From NCBI GenBank assembly GCA_018417955.1, contig JACTVC010000009.1, forward strand, positions 930,001-994,000: a DNA stretch of 64,000 nt. Reading direction: 5' to 3'. Made by a program: the position numbers and the translations under genes. The stretch is from Laccaria trichodermophora. Lineage: Eukaryota > Basidiomycota > Agaricomycetes > Agaricales > Hydnangiaceae. This document shows, piece by piece, positions 13,501-26,017 of the stretch; position 1 is the first letter of the stretch, and each line of letters begins with the position of its first letter. The notes below the pieces were generated by a model, which worked only from the letters and a program-made list of their open reading frames with translations, was not told the origin of the DNA and ran no database searches.

Positions 13501-13709
13501 CGACACTAAGCTTCCATCATCCTGAAATGGTGCTGAGGACATCTGACCACGAGCTTGTGACTGATACGTACCCCCTTAGTCCCGTCATAAAGGGTATAAA
13601 GTCCGTCGACTGACGCGACTTTTGTGCCAAGGTAAAATGGCAAGTTGAGGCCAGACTTTTGCACCAGCGTCGAGACGGCCGCAGACCCAAGGGTTCTTAA
13701 ATATTCCAT
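10534..13709 (-). CDS. CEX1: SCY1-like pseudokinase (SCYL1/Cex1 family)
   Basis: N-terminal kinase-like domain followed by HEAT repeats; in yeast and animals this family works in tRNA nuclear export and COPI trafficking. The start MEYLRTLGSAAVSTLVQKSG, LNLPFYLGT is typical. The kinase fold is degenerate: the glycine loop is missing, the HRD region is replaced by HSTHGKVTTSSIFISPSGEW, and DFG is replaced by LGGLELTS, so catalysis is not expected. HEAT repeats occupy exons at about 11540-12510 (RLLAKLQMDPEPSIRTNTCI; LSNFRLVRDQAFKAIDLFLQ). The tail is Pro/Ser-rich and ends in a basic helix KTAEMARRKEERK...RIAMLKEQKK after a last intron. The terminal residues do not form the RKLD-type COPI-binding end of vertebrate SCYL1. 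Confidence 0.88.
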
Positions 13710-13990
13710 TGAAGTATCTTGGTGGGGGCGGTTTAAAAAGACTCAGGTCTGATGGAATGACCTATGCGGATTCGTGAATGCCGTCAAGAATGTTGTTTTG
13801 GTTTCTTCAGGGTATCATCCAAGTATCATCAAAGTCGCGGCAAGCAGCGAAGACGAGATGTGACACACACCTGTGGTCATTATTGTTGCCAAATTTGTGC
13901 AACCCAACATCCTCCACTTGCCCTTTTCCTTTCTTGCAAAGGATATTCATGGTTGCCCTTGAACCCACACACTAACAAGAGTATTTGCCC

Positions 13991-16900
13991 ATGGCGACAG
14001 AGACCAATCATGCTCAATTTCATTCAACTTTGGACAGCCATCACTCAGAATCTGGTCCTTTCCCCCAAATATCTGTTCTCTCTGAGAATGACATCGAAAT
14101 CCTTCAAGAAGAATTGCCTGTGGTATACGACGGCCAAGTTCCACTTTCTGAATTACTTTCACGGGTAATGCAATCAATATACGCAGAGCTGTCGGAACTG
14201 GCTGAAACGTGGGCAGCCTTCGGCTTTCACTTGACGTCGTACTCTGAACCTTCTTAGCATGCCTGGCATGTCAGATGCCGCTCGCAAGCGCACGTTGGCC
14301 GACTGGGTGGTTAAAACTAAGAAGCAGGTCGTCAAACTCTACGCTGCTGTTAAATGGGCACGGGATGCAGATACGGTTCAAAAATCGATGGTGGGTGCCC
14401 ATTGCAGATCGAGTCGCACAGTTGATGTGATTCTATTAGAACATAACAGCGTTTCTTATGACACAGAATCAACAATTTGAGGACGCTGTCAAGGCTTTAC
14501 ATTATGGCAAAGAATCTCTCAATCCTGCAAAGTAATTTTGGATAATTCGCCTGCGCTGCTGTTTGACTCACTTCATGGAATGTCAGACTTCGAAATCACG
14601 ATTTACTCACATCCCTCGATGTTCTTACAACTGGTTCTTATCTTAGGCTCCCTACTTGCATCAAGGTTTTTCCATATTTTATCTCCAGCGTCATATTCTA
14701 AATGAAGTCGAATAGAAAGCAGTCATTCCACCACCGTTGCTGACAGACGACGAGGTAAAGCGTACCTTGTTCAATATGGAGGACGTTATCCGTTACCGTC
14801 TCCGCATGACTGAGATCATACCCGTGGAAATGTCGCGTCATCACATTGGTACCGCTGAGCTGTTTCTGCAGTTTCGTTTTTACTCATAGAATACTAGGAG
14901 ATGGACGAGTGTATTTTGTCGCTCCCAAATTATTCGAAACATCTCTATGTCTCCGAGGGGCTGAAAAGAACGACGGGTGGTTCTTCGTCCACGTGGAATT
15001 CTTGTTCAATGTTGGAGGGGACTCGACTGGACTGCAAGGTCAACTCTTCAGCATTCAATACAGCGCCATTTTGTAATCTTTAACAGAATTTCCGCGGGCG
15101 CCAAAAGGAATCACAAAGCGGCACATCATGGACGAAGCGGATGCTCGCCTTGCATACTACCTCCCACCACCTAGCACTCAGACCGAAGAACAAACCTTTT
15201 CGCGGCCTCAGTTACCAGAAGGCAGGGTCGACACGCCTCTTGTTCGCCTGTACAATTTCTTACGTATGTTTATTCGTTTTGAGTATTTGTTCTGAAGATG
15301 AACGGTCTATACAGAGATGATGTCATTGTCGTATCAACTAGAGATACTTTGGTATCAGGTAGCGTTATTCATAATTTGCATGGAAGATGACTCACATCAG
15401 GCCCAGTCAGAGCGTATGCGCTTTTTAGGCTGGAAAGATTACTTAAAAGTAAGCATGAGCCCTAACCGGAAGACATTAACAGCATTGTATTGGTTGTGCG
15501 TCCTACTCATTTTCTACTGTACGACGTACTCATATAAGTACCCAGGCGCCCATCAATCGCAATAAATCCAGGTCGACCATGGATGAAAATACCACCGCAA
15601 GGTGGAACCCTTACTATATCTATTGTTGAAGCCAAAACAACCATTACCCGCAAACCGAAGCAACGAGTATTGGCGCAACTGCAGGAAAGGTCTAAATTAG
15701 GTGACGCGAAACCATCGGACGAAGTTGAAAGTCTCAAAATTGTCGTTCAATGGACGCCAAGTAAAGAAGTATTCGGGGTGACTTGTTTACCAGCAGATAT
15801 CGTTATGTCTGAAGACGCATTGAACGTTGTAAGCATTTTGTCGGTTCCACCATATACTTTTCCCTGAACGTGCGTGTAGGATGCCGACAGGCTGGACTTT
15901 CAGTCAATGCTGCAAACCGTGATCAGAAAACACACAGGAGCCATTCTTTCTGCTTTTAAAAGTCGACTTCAGAAAGACAAAACAGGAGAATTTTCGTCAC
16001 CCGGCGTTGTCTCGCTCATCACTGACGGTGCATATGCATCTAAGATTGACTGCAGTTCAAACCTAATTGATATTTATCAGACACTATACAAGCTCTACGA
16101 ATTCATCTGTGTACTGACGAAATAGTGACCGTCACTGTCGACTCAAGGACAGGTCGTTTAAATCTTCGTTCCATTGGCGACTTAGCAACAGCGGGGCGAG
16201 GGCCTCGATTTCTCAAGATATCTGAACGGCTAAACGAGGATCCTAATCTCTTATCGGCTTTGACAAATCTCAGAGTATTGGTAAATATAAAAATTGTTTT
16301 GCCAACAGTCAACTTTTTTTTAATTAAAAAATAACATTTCCAGACCATCATTGATTCAGCAGAACAAAAAGCCAAGTACCTTGGATTGCAGTCTTATAGA
16401 CGTCGTAATTTCCAGCAAGGAGGTAAGTTCGATTTTCATTCCACAGATATCTGTTCAACCTTCTGGCAGAAATCTACAAGCTTAGAGGGGCACGTGGGAC
16501 TCTGTTTATTCAATTGGCCAACTTCCCCAACTACTACCTCGTTCTCGTTATCAGAGACAGGGGGTTCAACTATGCGCTGATATCAACTAAGATATTGCCA
16601 GAGTCATCATCGGCTACCATGGTGATGGAAGACATTGCATTCCTTGATTTCGATTCCATGCGTGGGGAGGACATCGTGATTACTGCTCACTCAGCTGAGT
16701 TCGACCCTCATAACAGCATGCAACGAAGCCGAGTTCCCGTCGATGGCAATGCACGTGGTGACAACGAGGTTGGTCAAACGTCTGGGTCAGTGCAGGCAAT
16801 TATGTTCTGTGAGAGAGCTGATCTTTTTGTGCAGGAGCTTCGATTTTGAGATTCAGGCCTTAAGGCAGTTATACAGTTATTGCTGGTAAGTTTTCTTGAT

Positions 16901-18312
16901 TATGACATGTTCACTCTAACCCATTTCTGTCAAGTGCTCGTGTGGCCTACTTGAACGTCGAGAGACAATTTAAGCTGCGTGGAATTCCCTTTACGCATGT
17001 TGACCCTACTGGTGGTCCGACTTCTGCGGAACTTGGCTACATACAGTCCTCGCTGGCAAGATCTGTTCCTGCGTTATGCGTGCAGTCGAAAGACATACTA
17101 TCCGGCGCTCCAGCAGCTGAAGCTGCCATGCCCAATATCCGCGTCATTCCACTCAACTGGTGGTCAGAAGACACTGCTCAGGTCAGTTGTTCCCTTCTTC
17201 TACACTGTCAATCTCTGACCCACCGGAGTCAATAGGTTGTAACCTGTGTCAAGTTGAAGTACGTTCAACAACCAATGGGCAAAACTGCTGGTAGATCTGT
17301 CATCCGTCCCTCAAAACGCATTGTATACGACACCAAAGAGGCTGTCGTCTCCTTCCTATCGGAAAACGTCAACACATGTGTGGACGAGTTTCTCGAAGAA
17401 TGGGCCCGCGTATCGAAAATGGTTGTCATCGCTAGAGAAGGTAGGCTTCTAAGCAGTTACATCGCGAATCGTTATTAAAACGGGCTTTTCAGTGGCACAG
17501 ATGACAAAGATCAAGGGTTGGCACGATATACGCCTGCTATCCTTCGATTTGCAAACTGTTGAATTTGCCTATGCCCAGGTAAGCTTTCGCGTTGCCCTGA
17601 TTGATCTCTGAATGAAGATTGAGTTGAGGATTACGCCGTATCAATATCCTGTGAAGATCAACTTTCTCTAACCGGGGGCAGTTTTCATCTTCGTTTCTCC
17701 CGATGTCCTCAGGATTCTGTAAGAGATGAAGAAGATTCTTACAACCCTCATGACGAGGCGGAAACTTTTTTGAATAATATCCTGCAACACGGCCATGGAC
17801 GACTGGCGCCATCGCTTCATTGCTTGGTAGCATTGCTAAGAGACACTCTCCCAATCGTTGTCGAGTTGGAGTCCATTCGCCGCTCTAGCAAACAGGGTAG
17901 TTGCATCGACGTCTTTGCCAAAGCCGCTGGCTGGTACCGGTTACTCTACACAAACTTAAAGTTTGTCTTCGCCAGCGTTCGTCTTCACCTTGTTGACCTT
18001 GACATTAGACACGCGCTAGACCTTCGACTGATGAGTGGTCAACGAGTTGCAATACTCGATGCCTCCCATTCACTTTTTGAGACGAAAAGGCAGGGCACGG
18101 CTCCTGAGACGGTTGAGAACGAAGTCATGCTGCGGCCCATCCCACATTTCAAAGAAATAGTCTTGAACGCTGTGAAGCAAGTGATGCTTGCTAAAAACGT
18201 TCAAAGTCACAACATCGCTGCGATTGACGTTGGAGTGGTTTGTGATACTGGTCTAGTGGGTGCTTTGGGCGGGATAATACATACCAAAGTTGTGGAACAA
18301 CTGACACCATGA
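13991..18312 (+). CDS. MED14: Mediator complex subunit 14 (Rgr1)
   Basis: MED14 is the scaffold that joins the Mediator head, middle and tail modules in the nucleus. The first exons give ELPVVYDGQVPLSELLSRVM, IYAELSELAET, then MSDAARKRTLADWVVKTKKQ, KLYAAVKWARDADTVQ. Later exons carry LRMTEIIPVEMSR, GRVYFVAPKLFETSLCLRGA, DGWFFVHVEFLFNVGGD, the AYYLPPP stretch and DTPLVRLYNFL. The last exon ends AAIDVGVVCDTGLVGAL, EQLTP. The first splice joins ELAET to MPGMSD in phase. The ATG at 13991 is used; it is the only ATG upstream of the conserved block in frame. The many introns make the central exon borders approximate. It is divergent from the SCY1-like gene (281 bp apart) and convergent with SLX1 (59 bp between stops). 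Confidence 0.9.
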
Positions 18313-18371
18313 AACTACATACACACGTACTCCATCCCTAATAAAATACCTTCATACGCACAATTTTTACC

Positions 18372-20539
18372 TCAGTCAGATACCTCGATAACCTCTGCCA
18401 CGTCTACCAGTGGCTTACGAGTACTCTTTGGCGATGATCCCATGGACAAACCTCCCATCCTTCGTATAAGCCCTGTAGCGCTCACAAGCTGCTCATCGCG
18501 TCTTGGCAGAACAAGTTTACCAGGAAGGCGTACAACACCGCCAGACCGTTGAGCCGGGGCAGTAGGCTCGTTGATAGAATTAGCAGCGTAGCTGAACCCT
18601 TTAAAGTCGAGAGAATCTCCATGTTTGTCCAATATACTAAGCGCAGTCGAGATATAGCTTCTTCCTGCCGCAGGTTTCTTGGGCACAGGGGATGACTCAA
18701 GGAATTTTCGAGGCCTTCCGCGGGTCCTTTTAGGTGGCTGACTTGTCAACTCAGTGGAAGGCTCCGAGTCGAAATCGAATGATTCGCCGCTGGAATCATC
18801 CCCTGCAACATTAGCTTTCTTCTGTCGCGACTTTCTAGGCATGGATGTCAAAGCCACACTTTTTCGACGCCGACTTTTCTGAGGCGTCATTTCAATGGAG
18901 CGCTCTGATTGGAGATCTTCGCTGGTTTCGTCCATCCCGATGATGGCATTCCTTTGACACGATTCTGGAGTCGTTGACGTCAATAACGCGTCTTTTCGGG
19001 GCCTACCACGCGCCTTTCTGAGTGGCAAACTCGTCGATCCAGAGGAAGACTCTGAGTGGAAATCAAACGACTCTCCGCTGCTTTCGTCCCCTGCGATGGC
19101 TTTCTTTTGTCGCGGCTTTCTAGGCTTTGACGTCGAAGTCGCTTTGATTTGGTGAGTTTCAGAGGGTTGAAAAGTTGTGTACTCCTCTGAATTCTGGTCG
19201 GCTTTGGAGAATCGCCCTTCATTTGAGGCCTTGGACGACTTTTGTCCTGGCCTTGATCTTCCGGCCTTTGAGGTTGAGGGTCTATCAGGAACAGAGAGGT
19301 GTTCTTCCAAATCTGACTCGGATGTGCTCGCCTCGTCTTGTTCATCGTCTGCCGGTTGAGGTATACTCCCCCCTGCATCACGGCGGTAACTTCCACGCAC
19401 GATATCACCCCAGAGGATATAGTTACGGCATGATGTACAATGTCCCCCTCTGGGGATCATGTTTTCAGAATCACCGTTGAGGAAATGACGTGAAAGACAG
19501 ATTATATGAGATACAGTCGTGCATTCTGGTGTGGGGCAGAGACATGTAGTTAAGGCATCCTGAAAGAAAAATGACATTCAGTGATAACGCACAACAAGGT
19601 GAAAAGAAGCATACGACGGCATATTCATCCAGTGACTCCTTGCACACTGAACACTCCAACGGCACTCCTGACGCCACAAGTGCCGTGTTCTTCGCCAGAA
19701 TGGCGGAGGTGAACTGTTCTGAAATGCGTGTGCGTGTTAGGGTGCGCATTGAAACGGGATCGTTCCTACACCCACCATCAGTGACACTGAGAGGACCTTT
19801 GCGACCAGATCCCGTTTTCCCTGACTTGCCGTCAACACCCTCTAATTCAATGGAGCAAGTGAAACCGATTGGCAAAGGTAACGCCTGAGTAGAAGCCTCC
19901 CAGTGGTTGACGGCCTCTTGGTTGAACAGCTTGACATGTAGTGGCCATTTACTGAATGGGTGGTTTGATACCATTGCGCGAACGGTTCTAAAAAGGATGG
20001 CCTTGGTGACAAGATCCTAATAATGAAACACACACAAACTCGATTCTTTTCTTGAGGCTTGATGCAGAATTTTTAAAGATAGGATTGCCCAGAGCATCCC
20101 GCAGATGTCTGGAAACGTGAGGATGTTGCCATGCCCATTCAAATTGCAGTGCAGCCTGTTCTACCGTGCTTGAGAGAGCAGAAGTGAAATGCAAACGGCG
20201 CGACACGGACCAGTCGTGAAGGAAATCCGTGGACAATCATTTGCATCACCCATGGACGCTTATGACGCGTTTTCCGGGCGCCTTGAGTGAGCTCACCATT
20301 GTGCTGACTATGTCATATTAGTTGCGTATGGTGAAATTAAAGGTCTCTGAGTGCACCGTATTCGGCGAGGAGGAGATGGAGTGCTTCCTATGTATGTTCT
20401 AATGACTAGTGATGAACATAAAAGTGTTTCATGAATATGATGTTGAATAACATTACGCTTTTGATAGAGGAGATTGGATAGACTTTAGCAGATAGCAAGC
20501 ATAGAACGGCGGAAATGTGTGTTTCGTGAGTCGAGGCAT
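18372..20539 (-). CDS. SLX1: Structure-specific endonuclease subunit SLX1 with AT-hook tail
   Basis: SLX1 is the catalytic GIY-YIG subunit of the SLX1-SLX4 nuclease, which cuts branched DNA in the nucleus. The GIY-YIG domain is split by introns: [51 protein letters not shown], then the catalytic-glutamate helix [12 protein letters not shown] middle block ([37 protein letters not shown]) is normal. The zinc domain follows ([52 protein letters not shown]). Beyond it lies an unusual tail of about 270 residues, Ser/acidic-rich, with two RGRPRK AT-hooks and repeated [10 protein letters not shown] modules. Start ATG at 20539 gives [18 protein letters not shown], matching the family start. Confidence 0.92.
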
Positions 20540-21096
20540 GACGCGAACGCGACGCGGCTCTCCGGCGGACCGTGTGCACAAAGAAAGTTGCATGTGACAT
20601 TTACTGTTCCCGAGGATAAATGCAAGGGATAGCCGGAAGGTATCGGATGGAGACTGCGACTCTCTCTCCCGATGAAAGGCAAGTAAGGGAAAACTGGGTT
20701 ACGCAAACAGGGTTACGCCCTGTTACGCCTAGGATTATCGATTTGTAGTTGCGATTCCCTGCGATTCCATCCGTTGGGAATCCTTCCCGGAGGATTGAGG
20801 GATGGAAGCACGGTGTCGACATGCTATAAAATCAGCGGTAAAATCAGCGGTCAAGTTACCCATACCTTATAGAGTACATCGCTTGCCACAGCGACCTCGT
20901 TTCTTGACTTTATCTCCGGTACGTTCTCTTTCTATATGTCCTCCAGATGTCCTCCAGATGTCCCTCCCACATGATTAAAATCAATGTTGCCGGCTCCCCT
21001 CTCAAACCTTCGCACGCTTGCGGATCTTGCTTTCTCCTATTTATCTTGTATACGACCACTCACAACACTTCATTTCAGTCCCTCCCACTTGTAAAA
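20540..21096. promoter_or_regulatory. Divergent SLX1/PCK1 intergenic region with short repeats
   Basis: About 557 bp between divergent starts. Three short repeat sets are visible. GTTACGC occurs three times between 20698 and 20728, with CAGGG/CCCTG arms framing the middle copy (20708-20722). A perfect 12-bp direct duplication (TAAAATCAGCGG) lies at 20827-20850. Three 11-bp units of ATGTCCTCCAG type lie at 20936-20968. The last 60 bases before the PCK1 ATG are pyrimidine-rich, as usual for a strongly expressed fungal gene. PEP carboxykinase genes are normally glucose-repressed; whether these repeats bind a regulator is unknown. Confidence 0.4.
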
Positions 21097-23175
21097 ATGG
21101 TTCTCCCTCATCAAACGCCTTATGTTACCCCACACATTCTCCACAAAAACTATGCTCAAGCTCATGATACCGACCAATACAGCCAGCGTATGTTTCTTCT
21201 TTCTCGTCCTTCATCGTATAACCTTATCCATATATACAGTCATCGGTCGTGATCTCGAGTACTTCTCGCAAGCTGGTTTTGATATGGACAGGATCCAGAT
21301 TAAACGTAATGCCCCTGTCGCATTGCTTTACGAGGATGCCATTCGCAACGAAGGCGCCATCATCTCTTCTTCCGGTGCCCTCATTAACTTCTCCGGCAAG
21401 AAAACCGGCAGAAGCCCCAAAGACAAGCGGATCGTGTATGAGGAGACCAGTAAAGACGACATTTGGTGGGGTTCGGTCAACATCAAGATGGACGAGCGTA
21501 AGCCATCTCTTCCTCTTTGGCTAACTGATCGCTCAGACCTGATAATACCAGACACTTTCGAAATTAACCGAGAACGTGCTATCGATTATTTGAATACTCG
21601 CGAAAACGTATATGTCTTTGATGGATATGCTGGGGTAAACTCTTATATTTCTATCACCAAGCCAAGCATTGCTCATTTCAGAGCAGTGGGATCCTAAATA
21701 CCGCATCAAAGTTCGTGTTATCTGTGCCCGAGCATACCATGCGTTATTCATGGTATGTTTCTTATCTTCAGTTTCACGATTTAATCCATCTTAACTCCAT
21801 TGTTAGCACAACATGCTCATTCGACCCACGGAGGAACAACTGGCCGATTTTGGCGAACCTGATTTCATCATCTACAATGCCGGCCAATTCCCGGCCAATC
21901 GTTTCACAAAGGGTATGAGCTCCACAACTTCTGTCGAGATCAACTTCAAGCGCATGGAGATGGTTATTCTTGGAACTGAGTATGCCGGGGAAATGAAGAA
22001 AGGCGTTTTCTCAGTCATGGTATGTCCCTCTTATCCCGGGTCTTTACTTTAACTCTGACTTTATATCCCTCTTTCAGCATTACTTGCAGCCCGTCAAGTT
22101 TGGCCAACTTTCACTGCATTCCTCCGCAAACGTCGGTATTGAAAAGAATGATGTCACGTTCTTCTTCGGTCTTTCCGGAACAGGAAAGACGACACTTTCA
22201 GCGGATCCTAACCGACTTTTGATTGGTGACGATGAGCACGTCTGGTCAGACACCGGCGTTTTCAACATCGAAGGTGGCTGTTATGCAAAGTGCATCAACC
22301 TTTCTGCCGAGAAGGAACCAGACATTTTCAATGCTATCAAGTATGGTAGCATCCTCGAGAACGTCGTCTATAATCCTGGCAACCGGGTTCCCGACTACGA
22401 TGATATCAGCATCACCGAGAACACTCGCTGTGCTTACCCCATCGAGTACATTCCCAACGCAAAGATCCCTTGCATCGTCGACCGTCAACCAAGCAACATC
22501 ATTATGTTGACTTGTGACGCATTCGGTGTTCTTCCTCCCGTCAGTCGCCTCACGCCTGAGCAGGCTAGCTACCACTTTTTGGCTGGTTATACATCGTAAG
22601 GTTACATAAACGTAGCCTTCCCTTCGGTGCTGACATGCTTCATTCATCTCTCAGGAAAACTCCTGGCACTGAAGATGGCGTCCTTGAACCCATCCCAACC
22701 TTTTCAACTTGTTACAGTGCACCTTTCATCGTTCTTCATGTTGGTGACATTGTCTTTCGCTTTCAGTTCTCGTTTGACCGCCATATACATATAGCCTGGC
22801 CGATACGCTGAGATGCTCGCGGAGCGCATGGCGAAGCACAAGGTTGACTGTTGGTTGATCAACACCGGCTGGACTGGAGGCAAGTTTGGAAGCGGCAAGC
22901 GTTGCGCTCTCAAGTATACCCGCCGTATCGTCGACGCAGTTCACTCGGGTGAGCTCGCACAGGCAGAGTTCGAGAACTTTGCCACCTTCAATCTCTCGAT
23001 ACCGACGGCGCTCGAGGGGGTCCCTCGAGAACTCCTTAACCCTTCCTTGGCGTGGGCTGACAAGGAGGCTTTCCAGAAGGAACTCAGGAAATTGGCTGGA
23101 ATGTTCGGGAAAGCATTTGCGTTGTATGAGAACGATGTTGAGCCGAAGGTTAGGCTCGCTGGTCCTCAGCTTTGA
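21097..23175 (+). CDS. PCK1: Phosphoenolpyruvate carboxykinase (ATP)
   Basis: Converts oxaloacetate and ATP to phosphoenolpyruvate, ADP and CO2, the committed step of gluconeogenesis, in the cytosol. The ATP-dependent class is shown by [82 protein letters not shown] and [15 protein letters not shown]. The protein ends [11 protein letters not shown]. About six short introns interrupt the gene. The first splits after DTDQYSQ and restores [10 protein letters not shown]. The ATG at 21097 follows a pyrimidine tract and gives [20 protein letters not shown]. All catalytic loops are present, so the enzyme should be active. Confidence 0.96.
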
Positions 23176-23430
23176 GCCATCCTGGCTCCATATGTTTCGG
23201 GTTGGATCAATGGCATAGTGCTTAAACACTCCATCGGACGGTTGTACGTGTAAATTAGAACACAAATGAGTATTTCTATTTGTAGATGTTAGTTTGGATA
23301 ACTTGCAGACTCGAGGACCACGCTGGACCACGTCACCGAGCCACCTAATATTAACGTGTCCTGTCGTATCTTTCGGAAAGTTGGGTGATATAAAAGCAGG
23401 AGAAGTACTTTCCAAAGTAAATACAACAAT

Positions 23431-25990
23431 ATGTCTCGTCCATCCTTTCGCGTTCGTCGGCGTCCAAGTCGTGCTCAATCGCATAATTTCCTCATATCCA
23501 CATCCATCTTCTTTCTCGTGTTTATTTCTCTGATACTCTTGTGTCCCGTAGGGACCAAAGCTGAGCCTACTCCGCGACTAGAATATGGGACTGTTATTGG
23601 TATTGGTGAGTGTTTTATCTCGCCGACAAGAATTTTACGAGATGTTGACCGATTTGTCGCAGACCTTGGCACAACGTGACTTATAAAAATGTTATCTCGC
23701 GACAACTTGATTGACTGACATTTTTTTATGCATCCAGTTACTCTTGCGTAGGGTATGTAATGAAGTTTGATATCCCCTCCCTTTTCTGACGCTCAGTCAT
23801 CAGGGTGTACAAAGGCGGACGCGTGGAAATTATCGCCAATGACCAGGGCAACCGAATCACGCCTTCTTGGGTTAGCTTCAACGGCGATGAACGACTGTAC
23901 GTTTCTTGAGCGTTGTTAGTGACGGTCATCATTGATATGGGAATAGGATCGGTGACAGCGCAAAGAACGCGTTGCATTCCAACCCGAGCAATACCGTCTT
24001 CGACGCAAAGCGACTGATAGGTCGTCAACTGTCTGAACCAGATGTTCAGCTTGATCTCAAACATTGGCCATTCTCTGTTACCGAGAGAGATAATAAACCT
24101 ATAATTGGTGTCGACTACAAGGGGGTTCAGCAACAATTTGTATGCCCTGTCTTCCTGAGTGTCTTCTCAGTGCACTGATACGGGGTCTCCATCCAGTCAC
24201 CAGAGGAGATCAGTGCCATGGTACTCGGAAAGTTGAAAGAGACTGCCGAAAGTTTCCTGGGGCAAAAGGTCACCCATGCAGTCGTCACCGTCCCAGCTTG
24301 TAAGTGACTGTCATGAAAGTGACTTTGACGGACGCATGATCCCGAATTTTCAGACTTCAACGATGCACAACGGCAGGCTACCAAGGATGCTGGCACGATT
24401 GCTGGACTAACCGTTCTCCGTGTCTTGAATGAACCCACCGCCGCGGCACTCGCCTATGGACTGGACAAAAAAGGTGCAGAGTCGAAGATAATCGTCTACG
24501 ACCTTGGAGGAGGGACATTCGATGTGTCACTGCTCACGATCGAGGGCGGCGTTTTTGAGGTTATGGCCACGTCTGGAGACACTCATCTTGGAGGAGAAGA
24601 CTTTGATAACCGCGTCATCGAATACCTGGTCAAAAAATACAACAAGGAAACTGGGGTTGACGTCAACCAAAATCAGCGCGCGATGGGCAAGCTCAAGAAG
24701 GCGGTGGAGAATGCAAAACGGACTCTGTCGACGCAGCAGAGTACCAAGATCGAAATCGAGAGCTTTGAAAATGGAAACGACTTTTCGGACACCTTGACAA
24801 GGGCCAAGTTTGAGCAGCTAAATGCTGACTTGTTTAGGAAGACAATGAGACCTGTAGAACAAGTACTGAAGGATGCCAATGTCAAGAAGGATGAGATTGA
24901 TGAGGTGAGTTGGGTAGTTCTTTTGGCAGCGCATACTGATGGTTTGTGGCCAATTAGATAGTTCTCGTCGGCGGATCAACGAGGATACCAAAAATCCAGG
25001 AAATGTTAAGAGATTACTTTGGCAAGGAGCCTTCCAGAGGCATCCATCCCGACGAAGCGGTCGCCTATGGTGCTGCCATTCAGGGAGCGATACTCTCTGG
25101 AGTTGAAGAACCCAGCGAGATCACGCTTATCGACGTTAACTCGCTCACCGTTGGGATTGAGACGACCGGAGGGGTGTTTGCGCCAATCATCAAACGGAAT
25201 ACCATCATTCCCACCAGAAAGAGCCAGATGTAGGAAGATTCTACGACTCTTTCACGCTTGGCTGACGTCTTTTCAAGTTTCTCGACAGCCGCTGATAATC
25301 AGCAGAGTGTGGTTATCCAAGTGTATCAGGGCGAGCGGGGACAGACAAAGCACAACAATTTGCTGGGCAAATTTGAGTTGAGCGGAATTCCGCCAGCACC
25401 AAAAGGTGTTCCCCAGATTGAAGTAACCTTTGTGATTGATGCAAATGGTATCATGACGATACAAGCTTCTGACAAGGAAACGTATGTCGTCCCAATTACT
25501 TTCAGAGTTTGTTTATGATGTTCTTTCGACAGTGGCAAGTCGGAATCAATTACAATCAAAGATGGGAATCACAGACTATCCAAAGAAGAGATAGAACGGA
25601 TGGTTGATGAAGCAGACCGATTTTCTGCCGAGGATGAAGCGCACAGAAAGCGCGTCGAGGAACTAAACAGTCTCCAGAATTATGTGTATGGGCTGAAAGG
25701 GCAGATGAATAATAGGGGGGATCTTTCTGCGTCCGACAAGTCGTTCCTCGAGGAGGTTCTTCAAGATGCCTCGGTATGGGTTGAAGATTATGGAAAGGAC
25801 GCAAGTTTAGAAGTTTTGAAAGAGAAGTTGGCTGGTAAGGCACTCATTCCCTTGTTTGTCGTTCCAGCGGCTAACGACTCTCCAATCAGAAATCCAGACC
25901 AAAGTAGAACCAATGGGAAAAAATCTATTTGAGGATGATGGTAGGGCGGCAGGGACGAGTGATGACAGTTGGGCGCATACCGAACTCTGA
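23431..25990 (+). CDS. ER-lumenal Hsp70, BiP/Kar2-like, C-terminus HTEL
   Basis: The N-terminus has a basic stretch ([11 protein letters not shown]) and a hydrophobic core ([13 protein letters not shown]), as in basidiomycete BiP. The nucleotide-binding domain is intact: [78 protein letters not shown]. The substrate domain and lid follow ([31 protein letters not shown]). After the final intron the protein ends [31 protein letters not shown] is a variant of the HDEL/KDEL retrieval signal. The substrate-domain entry reads [14 protein letters not shown] where BiP usually has CPLTLGIETTGG, and the C-terminal lid is shortened. It may therefore be a diverged paralogue of the main BiP; if the genome has no other BiP, it is BiP. 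Confidence 0.88.
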
Positions 25991-26017
25991 TGAGATTTGT
26001 ATAGTACATAATAGTTG

